Source: Oceanobacillus sp. HTM 045 (GTDB lineage Bacteria > Pseudomonadota > Alphaproteobacteria > Rhodobacterales > Rhodobacteraceae). Taken from it: a stretch of 64,000 nucleotides of DNA. This document shows, piece after piece, positions 10,769 through 19,776 of this stretch (position 1 is the first letter of the stretch; every line of letters starts with the position of its first letter). The stretch spans positions 682,001 through 746,000 of the forward strand of contig WNWL01000003.1 of assembly GCA_009733745.1 (NCBI GenBank). Direction: 5' to 3'. The position numbers and the translations under genes were made by a program. The notes beneath the pieces were generated by a model. The model ran no database searches and was not told the DNA's origin. It worked only from the letters and a program-made list of their open reading frames with translations.

Positions 10769-12034
10769 TTGCTTTACCATGCCTACGAATACACGCACGC
10801 GGCCATGGGCCCGATGCGTGCCGCGGCGCAGATGGGCACCCAGGTCCTGCGCAACCCGTTCAATCCGTTCGCCGCTTCCTTCCCCGTCCGGGCCGCCGCG
10901 GCCGCCTGCGAGATGTTCGTCAACGCCACGCGGCGTTACGGCAAGCCGGAATTCGGAATCACCAGCGTCGAGGTTTCGGGCGAGGACGTGCCGATCGTCG
11001 AGGAGGTGGTCGTCTCCAAGCCGTTCTGCGACCTGCTCCGCTTCCGGCGCAAGGCGACCTTCGCGGAGGCGCGCAACGACCCCAAGGTGCTGATCGTCGC
11101 TCCGATGTCGGGTCACTTCGCCACGCTGCTGCGCGGCACGGTCGAGGCGATGCTGCCGGAGCACGACGTCTATATCACCGACTGGATCGACGCGCGCGAC
11201 GTGCCGCTGGCGGAGGGGGACTTCGATCTTTCGACCTATGCCCAGTACGTCCGCGACTTCGTCGGCTTCCTGTCGCGCGGCGGCGAGCGGATCTCGGTGA
11301 TGGCGGTCTGCCAGCCGGGCGTTCCGGTGCTGGCGATGGCCTCCCAGATGGCGGAGGACCGCGACCCGGTGCGCCCCTCCTCGATCGTCCTCATGGGCAG
11401 CCCGATCGACACGCGGATCAGCCCGACCGAGCCGAACGTGCTCGCCACCAACAAGCCGATCTCCTGGTTCGAGAAGAACCTGATCGTGACCGTCCCTTGG
11501 CCGAACATGGGCTTCCTGCGGCGGGTCTATCCCGGCTTCCTGCAGCTCTCGGGCTTCATGTCGATGAACCTCGACCGGCACGTGGACGCGCATTTCGACC
11601 AGTTCCGCAACCTCGTGCGCGGCGACGGCGACTCGGCCGCGGCGCACCGGGCGTTCTACGACGAGTACCTCGCCGTGATGGACATGACCGCGGAGTTCTA
11701 CCTCGAGACGGTGGAAACCGTCTTCCAGGAGCACGCGCTGCCCGAGGGCACGATGATGCTGGGCGGCCGCCCGGTGCAGCCCGAGGCGATCCGCGACATC
11801 GCGGTGATGACGGTCGAGGGCGAGAAGGACGACATCACCGGCCGCGGCCAGACCCACGCGGCGATGGACCTCTGCTCGAATCTCGACGAGCAGCTCAAGT
11901 TCGCCTACACGCAGGAGAAGGTGGGGCATTACGGCGTCTTCAACGGCAGCCGGTTCCGCCAGTTCATCCGGCCGAAGATCCGCGACTTCATCCGCGCGCA
12001 CAGGCGCACCGTGAAGGGTGTAGAGGCCGCCTGA
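10769..12034 (+). CDS. phaZ: Intracellular polyhydroxybutyrate depolymerase
   Basis: A 421-residue alpha/beta-hydrolase-like enzyme expected to mobilise stored poly(3-hydroxybutyrate) granules. The chosen TTG start at 10769, behind CGGGG, gives the family-typical N-terminus L-Y-H-A-Y-E-Y-T-H-A-A-M and a length of about 420. The nucleophile lies in A-V-C-Q-P-G-V-P (Cys181), the Cys-type lipase box of intracellular PhaZ (Cys183 in the Ralstonia PhaZ1 enzyme). The Asp and His partners should fall in the V-E-G-E-K-D-D-I and G-H-Y-G-V-F-N-G segments near the C-terminus. An open frame continues upstream but only antiparallel to the FYDLN gene, so it is not used. Presence of phaZ implies PHB metabolism in the host. 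Confidence 0.93.
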   Translation: MLYHAYEYTHAAMGPMRAAAQMGTQVLRNPFNPFAASFPVRAAAAACEMFVNATRRYGKPEFGITSVEVSGEDVPIVEEVVVSKPFCDLLRFRRKATFAEARNDPKVLIVAPMSGHFATLLRGTVEAMLPEHDVYITDWIDARDVPLAEGDFDLSTYAQYVRDFVGFLSRGGERISVMAVCQPGVPVLAMASQMAEDRDPVRPSSIVLMGSPIDTRISPTEPNVLATNKPISWFEKNLIVTVPWPNMGFLRRVYPGFLQLSGFMSMNLDRHVDAHFDQFRNLVRGDGDSAAAHRAFYDEYLAVMDMTAEFYLETVETVFQEHALPEGTMMLGGRPVQPEAIRDIAVMTVEGEKDDITGRGQTHAAMDLCSNLDEQLKFAYTQEKVGHYGVFNGSRFRQFIRPKIRDFIRAHRRTVKGVEAA

Positions 12035-12089
12035 TCCGTCCCGGCACGCCGGGGCGCAGTGCAGAACCGCATCCTGGGGAACAGCGACG

Positions 12090-12788
12090 GTGGCGAGCGA
12101 GATCCGGCTCGACGATCCCGAGACGACGGTAGCGGTGGTTCGCCACCGGTCCGCGCGGCGGCTGACGCTGCGGGTCGATCCCGTCAGCGGCGCGGCGCGC
12201 GTGACGGCGCCGCCGCGGGCGACGATGTCCGAGATCCGCATGTTCCTGATGCGCCAGGGCGACTGGCTGCGCGGTGCGCAGTCGCGGATTCCCGAGCAGG
12301 TGCTGGTCGAGGACGGAGCGCTGATCCCAGTCGCGGGGGTCGAGCACGAGATCCGGCGCGTCGAGGGCGCGCCGCGGGTGGCGCGGCTCAACGGCGGCAT
12401 CCTCACGGTCGGGGGCAAGGGGCCCGCCGGGCCGCGGGTCGCCGAGTGGCTGAAGCTGCGGGCGCGTGATGCGCTGCTGCCGGCGGTCGAGCGCCACGCG
12501 GCGAAGCTCGGGCGGCGGGCGCGCGGGATTACGCTCAAGGACACGCGGTCGCGCTGGGGCTCCTGCTCCGAGCGGGGCAACCTGAACTTCTCCTGGCGGC
12601 TGGCGATGGCACCGGCGCCGATTCTCGACTACGTCGCCGCGCACGAGGTCGCGCACCTGGCGGAGATGAACCACTCCGACCGCTACTGGGCCGTGCTGGA
12701 GCGGCTGATGCCGGATTACGAGCCGCGCCGGGCGTGGCTGAAGAAGGAAGGGCGTTACCTGCACCGGTTCCGGTTCACCGCGGAGTAG
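12090..12788 (+). CDS. YgjP-like (DUF45/M48) zinc metallopeptidase
   Basis: A 232-residue cytoplasmic protein of the YgjP/SprT-like group. The zinc-binding motif H-E-V-A-H is at residues 185-189 with Glu186 as presumed catalytic base, followed by M-N-H-S-D-R-Y-W, a family hallmark. Upstream lies the signature S-R-W-G-S-C-S (about 154-160). Start GTG 12090 has GGGGAA about 13 bases upstream. It follows phaZ by 55 bp and may be co-transcribed. Physiological substrate unknown. Convergent with the PBP gene, with only 23 bp between stop codons. Confidence 0.88.
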   Translation: MASEIRLDDPETTVAVVRHRSARRLTLRVDPVSGAARVTAPPRATMSEIRMFLMRQGDWLRGAQSRIPEQVLVEDGALIPVAGVEHEIRRVEGAPRVARLNGGILTVGGKGPAGPRVAEWLKLRARDALLPAVERHAAKLGRRARGITLKDTRSRWGSCSERGNLNFSWRLAMAPAPILDYVAAHEVAHLAEMNHSDRYWAVLERLMPDYEPRRAWLKKEGRYLHRFRFTAE

Positions 12789-12811
12789 CCTTCTTCCGGC
12801 GGGAATGGGGG

Positions 12812-14893
12812 CTAGCGATCTCCCGCACCGTAGGGCTTCCAGTCGCCCGTACCGCCGCCCCCGCCGCTCTCGCCGCCAAGACTTTCCACGACATCGCGGA
12901 AGATCTGATCGACGATGCTGTCGCCGGTGGTGGGCAGGTCGGCGGCACCGATGGCGATGGTCTCCTTCGGCTCCGGCTCGATGGCGGGGAGCGGTACCGG
13001 GGTGCGCCCGGCGGTGATGCGCGACATCACCTCGCGCCAGATCGCCGCGGGCAGGCCGCCGCCGGTGGTGCCGGTCAGCGGGGTGTTGTCGTCGTTGCCC
13101 ATCCAGACGCCGACGACATATTCGCCGGTGAAGCCGATGAACCACGCATCGCGCGCGGCCTGCGTCGTGCCCGTCTTGCCGGCGGCGTCCCAGCCGTCGA
13201 TGGCCGCCCGGCGGCCGGTGCCGGATCGGATCACCTCGCGCATCATCCAGGTCAGCTCGCCCGCGCTGCGTTCGGAGATCACCTGAACGCCGGTCGCGTC
13301 GTGGCGGATCAGCGGCGTGTTGTCGTCGCGCAGGCGGAACTCCTGCGCGCCCCAGGGCGTCACGCGCACGCCCCGGTTGGCGATCACCGCGAAGACGCCG
13401 GTCATGTCCAGCAGCGTTGCCTCCGACACGCCGAGCGCGATTGCCGCGCCCTCCGCGATCGGGGTGGTGATGCCCATCTCGGTCGCGAGATCCCGCACCC
13501 GGTCGCGCCCGGCCTGCTCGGAGACCCGCACGGCCACGGTGTTGATCGACCGCGCCAGCGCCTCGGTCAGCGTGACGGGGCCGGAATAGCCGCCGCCGTA
13601 GTTCTCCGGCGACCATTTGCCGAGCGTCAGCGGACGGTCCTCGACCACGTCGTAGGGCGACATGCCGCTTTCCAGCGCGGCGGCGTAGACGATTGCCTTG
13701 AATGCGGAGCCGGTCTGGCGCATCGCCATCGTGGCGCGGTTGAACTGGGCGATCCCCCTCGCATGGCCGCCGACCATGGCGAGCACCGCGCCGTCCGGGC
13801 GCATCACCACCACGGCGGCCTGGGCCTGCGAGCCCTCCTTCACCTTGGTATCGAAGATATGGGCCACCGCGTCCTCGGCCGCGCGCTGGATCGCGGGGTC
13901 GAAGGTGGTGAGGATGGTGACGTCCTCGGTCGTCCGGTCGGTGAGGTAGGGCGGCGCGCTGTCCATGATCCAGTCGGCGAAGTAACCGCCGGCCCGCGCC
14001 GCGGCGGCTTCCGAGAGGCGCGCGGGGTTGGCCAGCGCCTCCAGCACCTGGCTCTCGGTCAGGTAGCCCTGCTCTTCCATCAGCCGGATGATCTGGCTGG
14101 CGCGGCCCTGCGCGACGGAGAGGTCGTTCGTCGGCGCGTAGCGTGACGGCGCCTTCAGGAGCCCGGCCAGCATTGCCGCCTCCGCCGGGGTCAGGACCCG
14201 CGCGGACTTGCCGAAATAGCGCTGCGCCGCGGCCTCGAACCCGTAGGTGCCGGCGCCGAGATAGACCCGGTTGATGTAGACGGTGAGGATGTCGTCCTTG
14301 GAGTATTTCATCTCCAGGGCCAGCGCCATCGGCACTTCCTTGAGCTTGCGCTCGATCTTCTCCTTCAGAGTATGTCCCGCGCCGAGGAAGACGTTCTTGG
14401 CGACCTGCTGGGTCAGCGTGGAGCCGCCCTGCACGAAGCGGCCGGCCTTGATGTTCTCGTACATCGCCCGGGCGATGCCGCGCGGGTCGACGCCGAAATG
14501 GTCGTAGAACCGCTTGTCCTCCGTGGCGATGATCGCATGGAGCAGGTGCGGCGAGACCTCGCCGATGGTCAGCTCGCCGCCGAACTGCTCGCCCCGCCAT
14601 GCGAACACGTCGCCGTGGCGGTCGAGCATGGTGACCGACCCCTGCGCGCGGCCGTCGAACAGCCTCTCCGCCGGCGGCAACTGCGTGTAGAAATAGCCGG
14701 TGGCGAGCGCGACCAGCGCGATCACGATCACGCCGAGCCGCCATGTCAGGGCCCAGACGGCGCGGAACGTGCCGACCACGAGGGCCCGGACCAGCCGCCC
14801 GATCAGGCCGGGCCGCTCGGATGCGGGCCGTTCCCTGCGCCGCTTCGGCGCATCACTCTTTCGCCTGGACAAGGGTCCACCCCTTCTCGCCAC
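12812..14893 (-). CDS. Penicillin-binding protein 1A-type bifunctional peptidoglycan synthase
   Basis: A 693-residue class A PBP that polymerises lipid II and crosslinks peptidoglycan at the periplasmic face. A basic cytoplasmic N-terminus precedes one transmembrane anchor (about residues 52-70). The GT51 glycosyltransferase domain shows A-T-E-D-K-R-F-Y-D-H-F-G (catalytic Glu125) and G-G-S-T-L-T-Q-Q at 156-163. The transpeptidase domain has S-A-F-K (nucleophile Ser396), an S-I-N motif and a K-T-G-T motif. The C-terminus is a Gly/Ser-rich tail. Start GTG 14893 has GAGG nearby; an in-frame TTG seven codons later, behind AAGGGG, is an equally plausible start. Divergent from glnK across about 300 bp. 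Confidence 0.93.
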   Translation of the reverse strand: MARRGGPLSRRKSDAPKRRRERPASERPGLIGRLVRALVVGTFRAVWALTWRLGVIVIALVALATGYFYTQLPPAERLFDGRAQGSVTMLDRHGDVFAWRGEQFGGELTIGEVSPHLLHAIIATEDKRFYDHFGVDPRGIARAMYENIKAGRFVQGGSTLTQQVAKNVFLGAGHTLKEKIERKLKEVPMALALEMKYSKDDILTVYINRVYLGAGTYGFEAAAQRYFGKSARVLTPAEAAMLAGLLKAPSRYAPTNDLSVAQGRASQIIRLMEEQGYLTESQVLEALANPARLSEAAAARAGGYFADWIMDSAPPYLTDRTTEDVTILTTFDPAIQRAAEDAVAHIFDTKVKEGSQAQAAVVVMRPDGAVLAMVGGHARGIAQFNRATMAMRQTGSAFKAIVYAAALESGMSPYDVVEDRPLTLGKWSPENYGGGYSGPVTLTEALARSINTVAVRVSEQAGRDRVRDLATEMGITTPIAEGAAIALGVSEATLLDMTGVFAVIANRGVRVTPWGAQEFRLRDDNTPLIRHDATGVQVISERSAGELTWMMREVIRSGTGRRAAIDGWDAAGKTGTTQAARDAWFIGFTGEYVVGVWMGNDDNTPLTGTTGGGLPAAIWREVMSRITAGRTPVPLPAIEPEPKETIAIGAADLPTTGDSIVDQIFRDVVESLGGESGGGGGTGDWKPYGAGDR

Positions 14894-15130
14894 AATCTGC
14901 CTCAGCCCGAACGGACATCTGACGTGTCCTGTTCCACGGGTCTAGGTTCCCTTTATGGCAGAATGCGGGGCGCATTTCACCCTTCCTGCCACGCGTCTGC
15001 CTCCGGATTGGGCATTCGGAACTGCCTACAAATTAATCATTCCGGGGAATCTGCACAAGATTTCACGCGAATCTGAAGCTCTCAACCCCGCTGCTCGGCG
15101 AAATCGGCGTCCTGCGCGGCTTCCCGAGAG

Positions 15131-15146
15131 TGGCACGGCTCTTGAA
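15131..15146 (+). promoter_or_regulatory. Candidate sigma-54 promoter of glnK-amtB
   Basis: TGGCACG-N4-TTGAA matches the -24/-12 consensus TGGCACG-N4-TTGCW, with correct spacing and one deviation (GA instead of GC in the -12 element). It lies about 50 bp before the glnK start, so a transcript would begin near 15157. NtrC/sigma-54 control is the known mode for glnK-amtB operons; this assignment is by pattern only. Confidence 0.65.
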
Positions 15147-15184
15147 TTGGTCCGGTCGGCTGGAGCGATCCGGCATCCGTATGA

Positions 15185-15535
<351 letters not shown>

Positions 15536-15559
15536 GGCCGGAGAGAGAGTGAGGGACAA

Positions 15560-17155
15560 ATGATGTCTACCCTGAAGAAACTGCTGGCGGTGCTTCTCAT
15601 CGCCCTGACGGCCGGCTTCGTGGCCGGCGACATGGCGGTCGCGCAGGATGCGACGCCGGCCCCGGAAGCCGAGCCGACCGCGGAGCCCGCGGCTGAGCCG
15701 GCGCCCGAGGTCGATCCCGACGGCCCCTCCGCGGAGGCCATCGCGGCGGCCGAGGCGGCCTACATCGATCCGGGCGCGGCCACCCGCGACGCGCTGATGG
15801 CCATCGCCGCCGCCGCCGCCGAGGACGCGATCACCGACGGCGACGAGGAGACCACGCCGGAGGGGGCCGCCGAGGAGGCGGTCGCGAAGTTCTACGACTC
15901 CATCCTCTATGACGACTACATCTACACCACGATCCTGTTCCTCGTGGGCGGGTTCCTCGTGATGTGGATGGCCGCCGGCTTCGCCATGCTGGAGGCGGGT
16001 CTCGTCCGCTCCAAGAACGTGGCGATGCAGTGCACCAAGAACGTCGCGCTCTTCTCCATCGCGGCGATCGGCTACTACATCATCGGCTACAACCTGATGT
16101 ACCCGCTGGGCACCTGGTCGATCGAGGGCTGGCTCTCGGGCGTCTGGGGTTACGGCGTGCTCGAGGACGTGGGCGTCTCCGCCGACGGTGCCGACGACAT
16201 CGGCTATGCCTCGACCGGCTCGGACTTCTTCTTCCAGCTGATGTTCTGCGCCGCGACCGCCTCGATCGTTTCGGGTGCGCTGGCGGAGCGGATCAAGCTC
16301 TGGCCGTTCCTGATCTTCACCTTCATCCTGACCTCGATCATCTACCCGCTGCAGGCGTCCTGGAAGTGGGGCGGCGGCTATCTCGACAGCGAGCTCGGCT
16401 TCCTCGACTTCGCCGGTTCGACGGTCGTGCACTCGGTCGGCGGCTGGGCCGCGCTCGCGGGCGCGATCATCCTCGGCCCGCGTCTCGGCAAGTACGTGGA
16501 CGGCAAGGTCCACCCGATGCCGGGTTCGAACCTGACCCTGGCCACGCTGGGCACGTTCATCCTGTGGCTCGGCTGGTTCGGCTTCAACGGCGGTTCGCAG
16601 CTGGCGCTGGGCTCGGTCGGTGACGCCGCCGATGTCAGCCGGATCTTCTCCAACACCAACACCGCCGCTGCCGGCGGCGCGGTCGCGGCGCTGATCCTGA
16701 CGCAGGTGCTCTACGGCAAGGTCGACCTCACGATGGTGCTGAACGGCGCCCTCGCGGGCCTGGTCTCGATCACCGCCGAGCCGCTCACCCCGACCCTCGG
16801 CGAGGCGACCCTGATCGGCGCCGTCGGCGGCGTGATCGTGGTCTTCGCGGTGCCGCTGCTCGACAAGTTCAAGATCGACGACGTGGTCGGCGCCATCCCG
16901 GTGCACCTGTTCGCGGGCATCTGGGGCACCTTCGCGGTCGTGCTGACCAACGAGGAGGCGACCATCGGTGGGCAGCTCATGTCCATCGTGATCGTGGGCG
17001 TGTTCGTCTTCGTCGTCTCGCTCGTGGTCTGGGGCATTTTGAAGGCCGTCATCGGCATCCGTGCCTCGGCCGACGACGAGATGGCCGGCCTCGACTCCGC
17101 GGAACTGGGCCTCGAGGCCTACCCGGAGTTCGGCAAGGGTTCGCAGTTCGTCTGA
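15560..17155 (+). CDS. amtB: Ammonium transporter with long N-terminal extension
   Basis: A 531-residue Amt/Mep/Rh-family channel for ammonium in the inner membrane. A signal peptide of about 28 residues (ending A-V-A-Q) is followed by an unusual acidic Ala/Pro/Glu-rich segment of about 85 residues before the first transmembrane helix near residue 120. From there the 11-helix core is normal: E-A-G-L-V-R-S-K-N, the conserved Asp region, the first pore His in V-V-H-S-V-G-G-W-A and the second in V-H-L-F-A-G-I-W-G. Typical AmtB proteins are 400-450 residues. The start is ATG-ATG at 15560/15563. Operon partner of glnK; a strong terminator follows. Confidence 0.96.
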   Translation: MMSTLKKLLAVLLIALTAGFVAGDMAVAQDATPAPEAEPTAEPAAEPAPEVDPDGPSAEAIAAAEAAYIDPGAATRDALMAIAAAAAEDAITDGDEETTPEGAAEEAVAKFYDSILYDDYIYTTILFLVGGFLVMWMAAGFAMLEAGLVRSKNVAMQCTKNVALFSIAAIGYYIIGYNLMYPLGTWSIEGWLSGVWGYGVLEDVGVSADGADDIGYASTGSDFFFQLMFCAATASIVSGALAERIKLWPFLIFTFILTSIIYPLQASWKWGGGYLDSELGFLDFAGSTVVHSVGGWAALAGAIILGPRLGKYVDGKVHPMPGSNLTLATLGTFILWLGWFGFNGGSQLALGSVGDAADVSRIFSNTNTAAAGGAVAALILTQVLYGKVDLTMVLNGALAGLVSITAEPLTPTLGEATLIGAVGGVIVVFAVPLLDKFKIDDVVGAIPVHLFAGIWGTFAVVLTNEEATIGGQLMSIVIVGVFVFVVSLVVWGILKAVIGIRASADDEMAGLDSAELGLEAYPEFGKGSQFV

Positions 17156-17169
17156 GAGACTCCCAGCGG

Positions 17170-17228
17170 GGGGCGGTTCGCCGCCCCACACCTTCGCGGC
17201 CCGGCATCGTCCGGGCCGCGTTTTCTTT
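17170..17228 (+). terminator. Tandem hairpins and intrinsic terminator after amtB
   Basis: GGGGCGG-TTCG-CCGCCCC (17170-17187) is followed by a perfect 9-bp stem GCGGCCCGG/CCGGGCCGC (17196-17219) and then TTTTCTTT. The second hairpin with its T-tract is a canonical rho-independent terminator for glnK-amtB. Confidence 0.85.
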
Positions 17229-17331
17229 GATAATTGGTCGCGTTACGAAGACAATCCGACATGGTAGTCCATTGACCTGCGTGGGCCGAGGGGCAAAGCT
17301 GCCGCAGGGACACAAGACAGGGAGCAAGTCC

Positions 17332-18105
17332 ATGACACGTCGTCTTCTGGCGGCCATCGCCGCCGTGGCCTTCACAACCGGCGCAGCGCAGGCCGCGGAT
17401 CTGAAGATCTGCGTCGAGGGCGCCTACCCGCCGTTCAGCCAGGTCGACCCCTCGGGCGAGATCGTGGGCTTCGACATCGACATCACCAACGCGCTCTGCG
17501 AGGAGATGGGCAAGAGCTGCGAGCTGTTGCAGACCGACTGGGACGGCATCATCCCGGCCCTGCTGGAAGGCAAGTGCGACGCCATCATCGCGTCGATGTC
17601 GATCACCGAGGACCGCCGCAAGGTCATCGACTTCTCCGGCAAGTACCAGAACACCCCGGCCAAGTTCGCCGCCAAGGAAGGCGTCGACTGGGAGGATACC
17701 AACGACGGCCTCTCCGGCATCATCGTCGGCGTGCAGCGCGGCACGATCCATCACGATTACATGGAAAGCGTCTACCCTGACGTCGAGCTGAAGCTCTACG
17801 GCACGCAGGACGAGGCCTATCTCGACCTCACCGCCGGGCGCATCGACGCGATCCTGGCGGACAGCCTCGCCATCGAGGAAGGTTTCCTCAAGACCGAGGC
17901 GGGCGAGGGCTATGCCTTCTTCGGCCGCGACCATACCGACCCGACCTATTTCGGCGAAGGCGCGGGCGTCGGCGTCCGGAAGGAGGATACCGAGCTGCGC
18001 GATGCGTTCTCGGCCGCCATCATGTCGATCCGAGAGAAGGGGATCTTCAAGGAGATCAACGACCGCTACTTCGAGTTCGACATCTACGGCGATCCGGGTG
18101 CCTGA
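17332..18105 (+). CDS. Polar amino acid ABC transporter substrate-binding protein
   Basis: A 257-residue periplasmic binding protein of the HisJ/ArgT/OccT type (SBP_bac_3 fold). Start ATG 17332 follows GGGAG and yields a clean signal peptide cleaved after A-Q-A-A. The mature protein starts L-K-I-C-V-E-G-A-Y-P-P-F, the usual first strand of this family, followed by G-F-D-I-D-I-T-N-A-L and S-M-S-I-T-E-D-R-R-K. These features fit lysine/arginine/ornithine/histidine or opine-type ligands; the exact ligand cannot be read from sequence. Two permease genes follow, but no ATPase gene does. Confidence 0.9.
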   Translation: MTRRLLAAIAAVAFTTGAAQAADLKICVEGAYPPFSQVDPSGEIVGFDIDITNALCEEMGKSCELLQTDWDGIIPALLEGKCDAIIASMSITEDRRKVIDFSGKYQNTPAKFAAKEGVDWEDTNDGLSGIIVGVQRGTIHHDYMESVYPDVELKLYGTQDEAYLDLTAGRIDAILADSLAIEEGFLKTEAGEGYAFFGRDHTDPTYFGEGAGVGVRKEDTELRDAFSAAIMSIREKGIFKEINDRYFEFDIYGDPGA

Positions 18106-18145
18106 TCGCGCCGGCCGGCGGCGCTGAGGGCTACGGCGTTTCCGC

Positions 18146-18823
18146 ATGGAAAACCTCGTCGCATATGCGCCGCTCCTGCTCGAGGGCTTCGGCATCACCG
18201 TCGCCCTCGCGCTTCTCTCTCTCGCGCTTGCCACGATGATGGGCATCCTCGGCGCTGCCGCCAAACTCGGCGGCGGCCGCTGGTCCCGGGCCGTGGTGGA
18301 GGTCTACACCACGATCATCCGCGGCGTGCCCGAGATCGTGCTGATCATGCTGATCTACTTCGGCGGCGACCGGGCGCTGCGCACGGTGATGCGGCAGTTC
18401 GGCGTCGAGGACGTGGAGCTTAACCGCTTCGTCGCCGGGGTGCTGGCCATTGGCCTGATCTACGGCGCTTACCTGACCGAGACCTTCCGCGGCGCCTACA
18501 TCCAGATCCCGAAGGGCCAGGCGGAGGCGGCGCGCGCCCTCGGCCTCAAGAGCCGGGTGATCCTCTGGAAGGTATTGGGCCCGCAACTCGTCCGCGCAGC
18601 GCTGCCCGGCTATGCGAATGTCTGGCAGGTGCTGGTTAAGGCGACCGCCGTGGTCTCGATCATCGGGCTGCAGGACCTCGTGGGCCGCGCCGACGACTAC
18701 GGCAAGTCGGTGCGCGAGACCTTCACCTTCATGATGGTGCCACTGTGCGCCTACCTGCTGATCACCAGCGTTTCCAACTACCTCTTCGCCCGGGCCGCGG
18801 AACGCTCCGAGCGGTGGGCCTGA
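18146..18823 (+). CDS. Polar amino acid ABC transporter permease (HisQ-like)
   Basis: A 225-residue inner-membrane permease with five or so hydrophobic segments. The cytoplasmic coupling loop reads E-A-A-R-A-L-G-L-K, the EAA motif that docks onto the ATPase. It follows the binding protein by 40 bp and ends one base before the next permease start, so the two form a HisQM-like heterodimer. The family is the HAAP type for polar amino acids. Confidence 0.9.
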   Translation: MENLVAYAPLLLEGFGITVALALLSLALATMMGILGAAAKLGGGRWSRAVVEVYTTIIRGVPEIVLIMLIYFGGDRALRTVMRQFGVEDVELNRFVAGVLAIGLIYGAYLTETFRGAYIQIPKGQAEAARALGLKSRVILWKVLGPQLVRAALPGYANVWQVLVKATAVVSIIGLQDLVGRADDYGKSVRETFTFMMVPLCAYLLITSVSNYLFARAAERSERWA

Positions 18824-18824
18824 C

Positions 18825-19682
18825 ATGCAGTGGGACCGGATCGCCGGCGCCTGGGACATGTTCCTGTGGGGAGCCTGGTATTCCGCGCATCTCACCGCGC
18901 TCGCCGTCGCCATCGGCTTCGTCATCGCGCTTCCCTGCTCGCTGATCCTGCTGCGGGGCGGCTTGCTGCGGCCGGCGGTGCGTTTCTACGTCTACATCTT
19001 CCGCGGCTCGCCCCTGCTGGTGCAACTGTTCCTGATCTATTACGGGCTGGGCCAGTTCGAGTGGCTGAAGGACACGTGGTTCTGGACGCCGCCCGAGTTC
19101 CTGAAAGGGGTCAAGTTCCAGTACCCGGTGCCGTCGGTCAGCGGGGAGTACTTCATCGACTGGAAGACCGCCCATGCCCGCCATTTCTGGCCCAGCTTCC
19201 GGTCGGAGTGGTGGTGTGCGCTGCTGGTCTTCTCGCTCAATTCCGGCGCCTACATGGCCGAGATCCTGCGCGGCGCGCTCGCGACCACGCCGAAGGGCGA
19301 GCTGGAGGGGGCCAAGGCGCTCGGGCTCACGCCTTTCCAGGTCACGCGGCTGATCCTGATCCCGTCCTCGCTGCGCCGCGCGCTGCCGCAGATGGGCAAC
19401 GAGGTCGTCTTCATGCTGCACGGCTCGGCGATCGTCAGCGTGATCACCGTGCAGGACATCCTCGGCGCGGGGCGCACGCTCAACAACCAGATCAATGGCG
19501 CCTACGAGGGGCTGCTGACAGCGGCCTTCCTCTACATGGCGATTACCTTCGCCATCATCGGCATCTTCCGGAAGGTCGAGCGCCGGTACCTGCGGCACCT
19601 CGATCCGGGCGGATCGGCGGCCAAGGCAGGCACCGAAGGCCCGCCGATTCCCGAGATTGCCACGATCGGGACCATGCGCTGA
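18825..19682 (+). CDS. Polar amino acid ABC transporter permease (HisM-like)
   Basis: A 285-residue inner-membrane permease, longer than usual for HisM, with an extra periplasmic segment of about 50 residues between its first and second transmembrane pairs (W-F-W-T-P-P onwards). The EAA-type loop is G-A-K-A-L-G-L-T-P-F. It pairs with the preceding permease. No HisP/GlnQ-type ATPase follows: after 94 bp comes an unrelated metabolic gene. The energising subunit must be encoded elsewhere or be shared. Confidence 0.9.
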   Translation: MQWDRIAGAWDMFLWGAWYSAHLTALAVAIGFVIALPCSLILLRGGLLRPAVRFYVYIFRGSPLLVQLFLIYYGLGQFEWLKDTWFWTPPEFLKGVKFQYPVPSVSGEYFIDWKTAHARHFWPSFRSEWWCALLVFSLNSGAYMAEILRGALATTPKGELEGAKALGLTPFQVTRLILIPSSLRRALPQMGNEVVFMLHGSAIVSVITVQDILGAGRTLNNQINGAYEGLLTAAFLYMAITFAIIGIFRKVERRYLRHLDPGGSAAKAGTEGPPIPEIATIGTMR

Positions 19683-19776
19683 TCCGGAGCGGTGCCGGAC
19701 CGGTGTGACGTCGATCCGGCGTGCAACTGTCACATGACACCACTATGCTGCACCCGCGAAACATCAGGGGCTGCGC

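Noticed and set aside
11988-14744. 918-codon open frame parallel to the PBP1A gene
   Set aside because: It is out of frame with a protein that has all class A PBP motifs, and its translation is low-complexity Arg/Gly/Ala/Pro.
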